From NCBI RefSeq assembly GCF_030848395.1, contig NZ_JAVDBT010000020.1, forward strand, positions 1 through 45,940: DNA of 45,940 nt. The letters run 5' to 3'. Below the pieces are notes generated by a model, which was given only the letters and a program-made list of their open reading frames with translations, did not search any database and was not told the origin of the DNA. This document shows, piece after piece, positions 39,458 to 45,940 of this stretch; position 1 is the first letter of the stretch; each line of letters begins with the position of its first letter. Position numbers and translations under genes: made by a program. The stretch is from Pseudogemmobacter lacusdianii. Lineage in GTDB: Bacteria; Pseudomonadota; Alphaproteobacteria; Rhodobacterales; Rhodobacteraceae.

Positions 39458-40185
39458 GTTTTTACGCCTCCAAAGCGCCGCTCGCGATTGCCATAACGGC
39501 CAAGGATCGCTGCCAGTTCTTCCGGCGAGAAATCGGGCCAAAGCGTCTCGGTGAATTCATATTCGGCATAAGCCGCCTGCCAAGGCAGGAAGTTCGAGGT
39601 CCGCGTCTCGCCCGAGGTGCGGATCACCAGATCCGGGTCTGGGAAGCCGCCGGTATCTAGGCGCGCGGCAAAAGCGGCTTCGGTCAAAGCGGAAGGATCA
39701 AAGCGCCCCTCGGCCACCTCTTGCGCCAAGCTACGGCTGGCACGGATGATTTCATCACGGCCACCGTAGTTGATCGCGACCGTTAAGTTCAGCCGGGTCA
39801 GATGGGCCGTGCGCGCCTCGATCCCCGACATCAACCGCTGCAGCTTTGGCGCCAGCCGCGTGCGGTCACCGATGAAACGCATCCGCACCCCTTCGGCCGC
39901 CATTGCTGCAGCCTCACGCTGGATGTAGCGCGCGAAGATCGCCATCAAGCCCAGCACCTCTTCGGTGCTGCGCTTCCAGTTTTCGGTCGAAAACGCATAA
40001 AGCGTCAGCCAAGAGATGCCGATATCGGGGGCCGCGCGGACGATTTCTTTCACCCGCTCGGCGCCCTTGCGATGCCCCACCAACCGCGGCCAGCCCTTTT
40101 GCGTCGCCCAACGGCCATTGCCATCCATAATGATCGCAACATGGCTGATGGCGCGGCCAGCGCTGTCTGCGGAGGTTTGCGGCAT
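39454..40185 (-). CDS. uppS: Undecaprenyl diphosphate synthase
   Basis: 243 residues, cis-prenyltransferase that builds the C55 lipid carrier for peptidoglycan and other glycans. Seen: the catalytic Asp21 in VAIIMDGNGRWA, GHRKGAERV, LTLYAFSTENWKRS, and the end DLVIRTSGETRTSNFLPWQ then AYAEYEFTETLWPDF. It begins 11 bases after frr and overlaps cdsA. Confidence 0.96.
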   Translation of the reverse strand: MPQTSADSAGRAISHVAIIMDGNGRWATQKGWPRLVGHRKGAERVKEIVRAAPDIGISWLTLYAFSTENWKRSTEEVLGLMAIFARYIQREAAAMAAEGVRMRFIGDRTRLAPKLQRLMSGIEARTAHLTRLNLTVAINYGGRDEIIRASRSLAQEVAEGRFDPSALTEAAFAARLDTGGFPDPDLVIRTSGETRTSNFLPWQAAYAEYEFTETLWPDFSPEELAAILGRYGNRERRFGGVKT

Positions 40186-40196
40186 CGCTCTTCGTC

Positions 40197-40760
40197 CTAG
40201 ACCTGCATGATCTCTTGTTGCTTGGCCTCAAGCACTTGGTCCACCAATTTGATGAATTTATCGGTGGTTTCCTGCACTTCTTCTTCCCAGAACTTGGCAT
40301 CATCCTCGGAAAGCGACTTGGCCTTGGCCTTTTTGATCTGGTCCATACCGTCGCGGCGCAGGTTGCGGATCGCGACCTTGGCCTGTTCAGAATATTGCGC
40401 GGCGACCTTGGTCAGCTCTTTGCGGCGCTGTTCGTTCAGCTCGGGGATCGGCAACATGATGATGGTGCCGTTGAGCTGCGGGTTGATGCCAAGGCCGGAT
40501 TCGCGGATCGCCTTTTCCACCTTCCCCACCATGCCCTTGTCCCAGACGTTGATGGTGACCATCCGCGGCTCGGGCACGTTGACGGTGCCAAGCTGGTTGA
40601 TCGGGGTCATCTGGCCATAGGCTTCCACTTGGATCGGCTCGAGCATGGTGCCCGAGGCGCGGCCGGTGCGCAGCGAGCCAAATTCGACGCGCAGGGCAGC
40701 GATCGCCCCTTCCATGCGCCGGGTGAGGTCAGCGGTGTCGATTTCAAATTCATCGGACAT
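40197..40760 (-). CDS. frr: Ribosome recycling factor
   Basis: 187 residues, exact family length. With EF-G it splits the post-termination ribosome. Seen: [26 protein letters not shown] at the start, [23 protein letters not shown], and [23 protein letters not shown]. Preceded by GGGA nine bases before the ATG. It lies 158 bases downstream of pyrH. Confidence 0.97.
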   Translation of the reverse strand: MSDEFEIDTADLTRRMEGAIAALRVEFGSLRTGRASGTMLEPIQVEAYGQMTPINQLGTVNVPEPRMVTINVWDKGMVGKVEKAIRESGLGINPQLNGTIIMLPIPELNEQRRKELTKVAAQYSEQAKVAIRNLRRDGMDQIKKAKAKSLSEDDAKFWEEEVQETTDKFIKLVDQVLEAKQQEIMQV

Positions 40761-40845
40761 TGGGGTCTTCCCTTCGTGCTTTTTGCCCCTTCTATCGGGG
40801 ACGCGCCGAAAATCAAAGCGGCTTGGCCCGCAGGCCGGGTTTGGA

Positions 40846-40869
40846 GACGATTTCTTTCAAAAAATCGTC
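40846..40869. other. Hairpin in the pyrH-frr gap
   Basis: GACGATTT and AAATCGTC pair around eight bases. No T-run follows on the minus strand, so it is more likely a processing or partial-termination structure than a full terminator. Confidence 0.4.
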
Positions 40870-40918
40870 ACGGAGCCCGTGAGAGGCCCCGTTTCAAAGT
40901 TTTCAGGAGATCCGGCGC

Positions 40919-41662
40919 TCAGCTTTGAACGCGCGTATAGGTGCCTTGGCCAGCCAAAATGCCACGGAAACCGCCCGGCTCGTCCAGCGAGAAGACGATG
41001 ATCGGCAGATGGTTGTCGCGGGCCAAAGCAATCGCGGTCGCATCCATCACGCCGAGATGCTTCTCCAGCGTCTCGTCATAGCTGACCACATCATAGCGCT
41101 TGGCATCGGCGTGTTTCTTGGGGTCTTTGTCATAGACGCCGTCCACCTTGGTGCCTTTGAACACCGCCTCGCAGCCCATTTCGGAGGCGCGCAAAGTTGC
41201 TGCGGTATCGGTGGTGAAATAGGGGTTACCGGTGCCGGCGGCGAAGATGCAGACGCGCTTTTTCTCCAAATGGCGCACGGCGCGGCGGCGAATATAGGGC
41301 TCGCAGACCTGATCCATCGGGATGGCGCTGATCACGCGAGTGAAGACGCCGATCTCTTCCAAGGCCGATTGCATCGCCAGCGCGTTCATCACCGTGGCGA
41401 GCATCCCCATGTAATCGGCCGTGGTGCGCTCCATCCCTTGGGCAGAGCCGGCGAGGCCGCGGAAGATATTGCCGCCGCCGATCACCATGCAGATCTCGAC
41501 GCCAAGATCGCGGACCGATTTCACCTCTTGCGCGATGCGGGCGACGGTCGGCGGATGCAGCCCGTAACCTTGATCGCCCATCAGCGCCTCGCCCGAGATT
41601 TTCAGCATGACGCGGCTGTATTTCACGGGCTCGGCGGTGCCTGTGGTGGCGGCTGTCGACAT
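40919..41662 (-). CDS. pyrH: UMP kinase
   Basis: 247 residues from the ATG at 41660-41662 with GGGAG upstream; the frame is open much further, but [17 protein letters not shown] is the plausible start. Amino-acid-kinase fold enzyme making UDP from UMP. Seen: [66 protein letters not shown] and [12 protein letters not shown]. First gene of the envelope block in this window. Confidence 0.96.
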   Translation of the reverse strand: MSTAATTGTAEPVKYSRVMLKISGEALMGDQGYGLHPPTVARIAQEVKSVRDLGVEICMVIGGGNIFRGLAGSAQGMERTTADYMGMLATVMNALAMQSALEEIGVFTRVISAIPMDQVCEPYIRRRAVRHLEKKRVCIFAAGTGNPYFTTDTAATLRASEMGCEAVFKGTKVDGVYDKDPKKHADAKRYDVVSYDETLEKHLGVMDATAIALARDNHLPIIVFSLDEPGGFRGILAGQGTYTRVQS

Positions 41663-41764
41663 GGTGGTTTCTCCCGGGGTCTGCGGTCTGTTTCGGTGGT
41701 CGCTTGGATTGCGCCGCAAAATGGGCGAAAAGCCCGGCAGGTTCAACTGGTGAACCGTCGGTCG

Positions 41765-41817
41765 GCGGGGGTTTCCCACCCCCGCACCCCCGTGGGATAT
41801 TTGAAGACAGATGAAAG
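41765..41817 (+). repeat. Dispersed hairpin/GATATTT element, copy 2 (before miaA)
   Basis: An 8-bp hairpin (GCGGGGGT, loop TTCCC, ACCCCCGC) is followed by ACCCCCG, TGGGATATTTG and AAGACAGATGAAAG. Compared with 8305-8353, the last 13 bases (AGACAGATGAAAG) are identical and the GGATATTT core is shared. Its last ATG is the apparent miaA start codon. Confidence 0.75.
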
Positions 41818-42683
41818 CCGCAGCTTTGCAGGGGATTTCGCGAGAGCGCCCGGTGCTGATCGCCGGGCCCACGGCCAGTGGCAAATCGGCCTTGGCGCTG
41901 GAACTGGCGGCGCGGGACGGTCGGACCGTGGTCAATGCCGATGCTTTGCAAGTCTATGATAACTGGCGAATTTTAACCGCACGACCTTCAGTTGCGGATG
42001 AGGCCTCCGCCCTGCATGCGCTTTATGGCCATATCGCGCGCGACGCTGAATGGTCGGTCGGCCATTGGCTGCGCGCGGTTTTACCGCTCCTGTCGCGCCC
42101 GGTGGTGATCGTCGGCGGCACCGGGCTTTACTTCACGGCATTGACCGAAGGGCTCGCCGATATTCCCGCCGTGCCCGCAGAGATCCGCAGCAAGGGCGAT
42201 GCTTTGCGGCAGGCGGACTTTCCCGCGATGGTCGCCGCTTTGGATGCGCCGACCGCGGCCCGCACCGATCTGGCCAACCCGGCCCGCGTGCAGCGCGCTT
42301 GGGAGGTGCTGCAAGCCACTGGGCGCGGCTTGGCCGCTTGGCAGGCAGATACCCCCGCCCCGGCGCTTGCCCTGCCCAAAGCCGAGGCTTTGGTGTTGCG
42401 CCCAGAGGTCGATTGGCTCAACCGTCGCATCGACCAGCGCTTTGATGCGATGATCGCAGGTGGCGCGCTGGACGAAGTGCGGGCAGAGCTGCCTTATTGG
42501 GCGCCTGAGCGACCCTCGTCTCGCGCCATTGGCGCGCCGGAGCTGGTGGCGCATCTGCGCGGCGAGAGCGATCTTGATGAGGCGATCCGGGCTGGCAAAT
42601 TGGCCTCGCGGCAATATGCCAAACGGCAAAGGACTTGGTTTCGCAGCCGCATGGAGGATTGGCAGGATATCGCCTTGGGCTAA
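41811..42683 (+). CDS. miaA: tRNA dimethylallyltransferase MiaA
   Basis: 290 residues. It prenylates A37 of tRNAs reading codons that start with U, using the isoprenoid made through dxr. Seen: the P-loop [14 protein letters not shown] (residues 17-30), [21 protein letters not shown] (in parts), [24 protein letters not shown] and [14 protein letters not shown], with [10 protein letters not shown] near the end. The start ATG lies in the dispersed element and has no clear ribosome site; a GTG at codon 15 would remove only the variable N-terminus, so the start is uncertain. Confidence 0.93.
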   Translation: MKAAALQGISRERPVLIAGPTASGKSALALELAARDGRTVVNADALQVYDNWRILTARPSVADEASALHALYGHIARDAEWSVGHWLRAVLPLLSRPVVIVGGTGLYFTALTEGLADIPAVPAEIRSKGDALRQADFPAMVAALDAPTAARTDLANPARVQRAWEVLQATGRGLAAWQADTPAPALALPKAEALVLRPEVDWLNRRIDQRFDAMIAGGALDEVRAELPYWAPERPSSRAIGAPELVAHLRGESDLDEAIRAGKLASRQYAKRQRTWFRSRMEDWQDIALG

Positions 42684-42715
42684 GGCGCGGTCGCCTTGCC
42701 CGCAGGTCCTTCGGC

Positions 42716-42760
42716 TCATGCACAGGTTTATGCACAGCTTTCCGCCGCACCTGTGGATAA
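42716..42760. promoter_or_regulatory. Cluster of DnaA boxes between miaA and the AraC-type gene
   Basis: TGTGGATAA at 42752-42760 is a perfect DnaA box on the minus strand (TTATCCACA). TTATGCACA at 42728-42736 has one mismatch and TCATGCACA at 42716-42724 has two, both on the plus strand and 12 bases apart. ACAGGT and ACCTGT around them also form an inverted repeat. An AT-rich stretch (AAATTTTTG) follows near 42777-42785. It could be a DnaA-binding regulatory or titration site. Confidence 0.55.
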
Positions 42761-42854
42761 CTTCCACATCAGCGCAAATTTTTGCTTTGGCCGCCCTGCC
42801 CGGCTTGGCTAACCTTCCCTGAAAGAACGGGGGCGACTTATCCCCTAAAGATCG

Positions 42855-43697
42855 ATGCGGCCATGCAAGGTCGCCGTTGCAATGGGACAGGCGCGCAAGA
42901 TGCAAGACAGCTCCTCAAGCTCGGGCCTTAGACTGGTCGCCATCCCCCGGCTCGTCGCCGCCGGTCGCTGGCGGGTCGAGGCGATGCGATCGCTTTCGGA
43001 ACCTTGTCTGCTGTGGTTCACCAAGGGCCAAGGTCGCATCACTATCGCCGGTCTGACCCGCGGCTATACCGCGCATAATGCCGTCTTTATCCCTGCAGGT
43101 GTTATGCATGGGTTTGAGGCCAGCGCCTCGGTCTTTGGCACCGCCGTCTTCTTTGGTCGCGATTGTGCGGTGACGCTGCCAAAGCAGCCTGTGCATCTGC
43201 GTATCCGCGAGACCCAAGCTCAGCAAGAAATGAACCTTCTTCTCGACAACGTTCAGCGTGAGATGGAGGCCGACACCCCCGCCCATGACCGTGCCACCCA
43301 GCATTATCTGGGATTGATCGGCGTCTGGCTGGAACGGCAGAGCAAAAAAGCTGAAGCCGAGACACCGAAGCCCGATGCCACCCGCCGGTTGGTGGCGCGT
43401 TACACCGCTCTTTTGGAGCGCGACTTCCGCTCGGGCATGGGGGTTGCCGATTTCGCCGCCGCTTTGGGCGTGACGCCCACGCATCTCACGCGCTGCTGCA
43501 ATGCGGCTTGCGGAAGGCCCGCTTCGGCGCTCTTGCAAGACCGACGGATCTTTGAGGCCCGCCGGATGCTCTCCGAGACCCGCACCCCGGTGGGCCGCAT
43601 CGCCACCGACCTTGGGTTCAACTCGGCCGCTTATTTCACAAGAGCGTTCCAGCATCTCACGGGACGCTCGCCAAGCGCCTTCCGCCGCGCACCTTAG
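42855..43697 (+). CDS. AraC family transcriptional regulator
   Basis: 280 residues from the ATG at 42855; later ATGs at 42882 and 42900 are possible. Residues 30-110 look like a cupin sensor (LWFTKGQGRITIAGLTRGYTAHNAVFIPAGVMHGF), and residues 180-280 are the two helix-turn-helix AraC domain: MGVADFAAALGVTPTHLTRCCN and GRIATDLGFNSAAYFTRAF with the FQHLTGRSPSAFRR end. It binds an unknown small molecule. The transporter operon downstream is a natural but unproven target. Confidence 0.88.
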   Translation: MRPCKVAVAMGQARKMQDSSSSSGLRLVAIPRLVAAGRWRVEAMRSLSEPCLLWFTKGQGRITIAGLTRGYTAHNAVFIPAGVMHGFEASASVFGTAVFFGRDCAVTLPKQPVHLRIRETQAQQEMNLLLDNVQREMEADTPAHDRATQHYLGLIGVWLERQSKKAEAETPKPDATRRLVARYTALLERDFRSGMGVADFAAALGVTPTHLTRCCNAACGRPASALLQDRRIFEARRMLSETRTPVGRIATDLGFNSAAYFTRAFQHLTGRSPSAFRRAP

Positions 43698-44037
43698 CGG
43701 CGCTTTAACGCCTTAATTCTTATCACATTCACCAGCGTACCCCTGCTGTATCTGCTCCCAGCGGAAGCGGCCTTGGCGCCCTGCAACAAGACCTCTTGGC
43801 TTGGCAGCGCCATAGGTCCGTCTCTGCGCCAGCCCAGATGGAGATTCGCGCCGGATACGCGATTTTACGCGTCTCAGTCATTGACGTACTGCCCGAAACC
43901 ATGTGCAACTGTGGCTATCAGAGACGGCAAGTCGGCGTAAGACCGACGGCACGGGCGGCATTCGCCCCAGACCTCACCGCCCCTCTGCGACCGGTCGGCC
44001 ATATTGGTCGAAATCGGATGACCTGACAGGGAGACTG
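43698..44037. other. Spacer before the ABC transporter operon
   Basis: No gene is supported. TTGACG at 43881-43886 could be a -35 box, but the sequence 17 bases on (TGCAAC) is a poor -10. Short hairpins occur at 43931-43948 (GTCGG and CCGAC). A weak GGCG-CGCC hairpin with a TTAATTCTT tail follows the AraC-type gene. Confidence 0.4.
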
Positions 44038-45681
44038 ATGATGAAAGACATGACGAACGCACTGCACCCCGCAGCGCAGATGTATGCCGAGGAAGTCAAA
44101 GCCGGCACTTTGTCGCGCCGCGAGTTCCTGACGCGCAGCACCGCTTTGGGTCTGACGGCGACGGCGGCTTACGGCCTGATTGGCCTTGTGGCCCCTGCCC
44201 CGGCAATGGCGGAAGCCCAAGCGGGCGGCACGCTGCGCATGAACCTTGAGATGCGCGGCCTAAAAGATCCCCGCACCGCCGACTGGAGCCAGATCGCCAA
44301 CTTCACCCGCGGCTGGCTGGAATATCTGGTTGAGTATAACGCCGACGGCACCTTCCGCGGCATGCTGCTCGAAAGCTGGGACACCAACGAAGACGCCACC
44401 GAATACACACTGAAAGTGCGTCCGGGCATCAAATGGTCGAATGGCGATGATTTCACCGCCGAAGACGTGGTGCATAACTTCACCCGTTGGGCCGATGGCA
44501 ATGTCGAAGGCAACTCGATGGCCGCGCTGATGGGGGGCATCCAAGACCCGGCCAGCAAAACCGCCCGCGCTGACGCCTTTGAGATCGTCGACCCGCTGAC
44601 GCTGAAGGTGAAACTCTCGCACCCCGACATCGCGTTGATGGCCTCCGCCGCCGATTATCCGGCCGCCGTGGTTCACAAAAGCTATGACAACTCGGACCCT
44701 TCGGTGAACCCGATCGGCACCGGCCCCTTCATGCCGGAAAGCTTTGAGGTTGGCGTCAAAGGTGTGCTCGTCAAACGCGATGCGCCTTGGTGGGGCACGG
44801 ATGTCTATGGCGGCCCCTATCTCGACCGGATCGAATATTTCGACCTCGGCTCGGACCCTTCGGCTTGGGTCGCAGCGGCGGGCTCGAGCGAGCTGGATGC
44901 CACCTACCAGACCCAAGGCGATTTCATCGAAATCTTCGACGGTCTGGGCTGGACCAAATCCGAGGCGATGACCTCGGCCACGCTCTCGATCCGCTTCAAC
45001 CAGCTGGCCGACGAATACAAAGACGTCAACGTCCGCCGCGCCTTGCAATCGGCCGTCGACAATAACATCGTGCTGGAGCTGGGTTATTCGGGTCTGGGCC
45101 GCGTGGCCGAGAACCACTGCGTCTGCCCGATCCACCCCGAATATGCCGAACTGCCGCCGCTGGTCGTGGACCCGGCTGCCGCCAAGGCGGCGATCGATGC
45201 CGCAGGTATGGCCGACCATGAGTTCGAGCTGATCTCGCTCGACGATGACTGGCAGGCCGCAACCTGCGACGCCATCGCCGCGCAGATTCGCGATGCGGGC
45301 ATCAAGATCAAACGCACCGTGATGCCGGGCTCGACCTTCTGGAACGACTGGACCAAGTTCCCGTTCTCGTCCACCGAATGGAACATGCGTCCGCTTGGCG
45401 TCCAGGTTCTCTCCACCGCCTTCCGCACCGGGGAAGCTTGGAACGAAAGCGCCTTCTCGAATGCCGAATTCGATGAGACGCTGAACAAGGCCCTTGCCAT
45501 CGCCGACGCAGACAAGCGCCGCGAAGTGATGAAGCGTCTGGAAGAGATCTTGCAAGAACAAGGCGTGACCATCCAGCCTTACTGGCGCTCGCTCTTCCGC
45601 CACTATGATCCCAAGCTCGGCGGCATCGAGATGCATCCGACCTTCGAGCATCACCACTATAAGTGGCACTGGACGGCCTAA
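44038..45681 (+). CDS. ABC transporter substrate-binding protein, peptide/opine (SBP family 5)
   Basis: 547 residues from the ATG at 44038 (AGGGAG just upstream; a second ATG follows). After about 25 residues comes a Tat signal, [21 protein letters not shown] to PAMAEA. The mature part is of the DppA/OppA type: [72 protein letters not shown] and a C-terminal [23 protein letters not shown]. It captures dipeptides, oligopeptides or similar compounds in the periplasm. Followed by a stable hairpin and the permease gene. Confidence 0.92.
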   Translation: MMKDMTNALHPAAQMYAEEVKAGTLSRREFLTRSTALGLTATAAYGLIGLVAPAPAMAEAQAGGTLRMNLEMRGLKDPRTADWSQIANFTRGWLEYLVEYNADGTFRGMLLESWDTNEDATEYTLKVRPGIKWSNGDDFTAEDVVHNFTRWADGNVEGNSMAALMGGIQDPASKTARADAFEIVDPLTLKVKLSHPDIALMASAADYPAAVVHKSYDNSDPSVNPIGTGPFMPESFEVGVKGVLVKRDAPWWGTDVYGGPYLDRIEYFDLGSDPSAWVAAAGSSELDATYQTQGDFIEIFDGLGWTKSEAMTSATLSIRFNQLADEYKDVNVRRALQSAVDNNIVLELGYSGLGRVAENHCVCPIHPEYAELPPLVVDPAAAKAAIDAAGMADHEFELISLDDDWQAATCDAIAAQIRDAGIKIKRTVMPGSTFWNDWTKFPFSSTEWNMRPLGVQVLSTAFRTGEAWNESAFSNAEFDETLNKALAIADADKRREVMKRLEEILQEQGVTIQPYWRSLFRHYDPKLGGIEMHPTFEHHHYKWHWTA

Positions 45682-45690
45682 TCACCCGTC

Positions 45691-45719
45691 GCTCCGCCCG
45701 CGCACCTTGCGGGCGGAGC
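45691..45719. other. Stable hairpin between binding-protein and permease genes
   Basis: GCTCCGCCCGC and GCGGGCGGAGC form an 11-bp stem around a 7-nt loop, ten bases after the stop codon, with no T-run directly after. In many ABC operons such structures protect the upstream message, giving more binding protein than permease; that role is inferred. Confidence 0.65.
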
Positions 45720-45790
45720 AGCCCTAAGCCTTGCCTTTTTACGAGGGGCGCCTTGCGCCCTGCCTGTCCCGCGAGTGGGAAGGATGAAAC

Positions 45791-45940
45791 ATGCTTAGCT
45801 TTGTGATGCGCCGTATTGGCGTGATGATCTTGACAGCTCTGGCGCTGACCTTTGTAGTTTTTTACCTTACGAACCTGCCGCCGAACCTTGAAAAGCTTGC
45901 CAAATCAGAAGCTTCCGCGCGGATGACGGATGAGCAGGTG
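45791..45940 (+). CDS. ABC transporter permease (DppB/OppB type), cut by the right edge
   Basis: The first 50 codons are visible: MLSFVMRRIGVMILTALALT then FVVFYLTNLPPN and a charged stretch with EASARMTDEQV. This is the N-terminal membrane span of the DppB/OppB permease family, which usually is about 310-340 residues. AAGGA lies eight bases before the ATG. It should pair with a DppC-type permease and ATPases beyond the window. Confidence 0.82.
   Translation, partial: MLSFVMRRIGVMILTALALTFVVFYLTNLPPNLEKLAKSEASARMTDEQV

Noticed and set aside
42716-42785. DnaA cluster as the chromosome origin
   Set aside because: Only one perfect box, a short AT-rich patch and none of the usual origin neighbours; without skew data I keep it as a regulatory candidate.

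Overview
The window is a gene-dense, GC-rich stretch of chromosome from an alphaproteobacterium, most likely a member of the Rhodobacteraceae. The evidence is the set of genes and their order: ctrA next to sciP, ligA and recG; the pyrH-frr-uppS-cdsA-dxr-rseP-bamA-ompH-fabZ-lpxA-lpxI-lpxB envelope block; LpxI in place of LpxH; TrmFO; GluQRS; a TakP-type TRAP transporter; and the sequences themselves. This taxonomic call rests on recognition of families, not on a database search. I see no tRNA, rRNA, insertion sequence, prophage or CRISPR array; the region looks like core chromosome.

Layout. 1-1489: a 3' gene fragment, a DUF2852-like protein and the N-end-rule transferase bpt. 1724-6138: TRAP transporter genes for 2-oxo acids (small permease, large permease with a pentapeptide-repeat tail, convergent binding protein takP) and a glutathione S-transferase. 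6342-8922: ilvB and ilvN behind a complete-looking attenuator with a 15-codon leader peptide rich in Leu, Ile and Val. 8971-12252: an enoyl-CoA hydratase and the cytochrome c maturation genes ccmH and ccmF on the minus strand. 12545-18622: arginase, gyrA, a small conserved protein with a perfect 16-bp inverted repeat in its coding start, and two tandem secreted barrel-like paralogues. 18754-21796: trmFO, gluQRS, hisI and a NifU/IscU-like gene.

21813-22304 is the most interesting small region. A 39-residue single-span membrane protein gene (minus strand, with its own terminator) lies downstream of four GAAC half-sites, each about one helical turn apart. These form two back-to-back copies of the alphaproteobacterial LexA box (GAAC-N7-GAAC). 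A 25-codon ORF with a perfect Shine-Dalgarno sequence diverges on the other side. This looks like an SOS-controlled microprotein locus next to recG and ligA, comparable in logic, not in proven homology, to SOS-induced division inhibitors.

22291-28980: recG, ligA, ctrA and sciP on the minus strand, with a full CtrA box before ctrA and a near-match before sciP, then mnmA on the plus strand. 29063-41662: the envelope block, all on the minus strand and mostly coupled by 4-bp ATGA overlaps, with an extra 45-residue membrane microprotein between rseP and bamA. 41811-45940: miaA, a DnaA-box cluster, an AraC-type regulator and the start of a peptide-type ABC transporter operon that runs off the right edge. 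Two close and two weaker copies of a dispersed GC-hairpin plus GATATTT element occur between genes.
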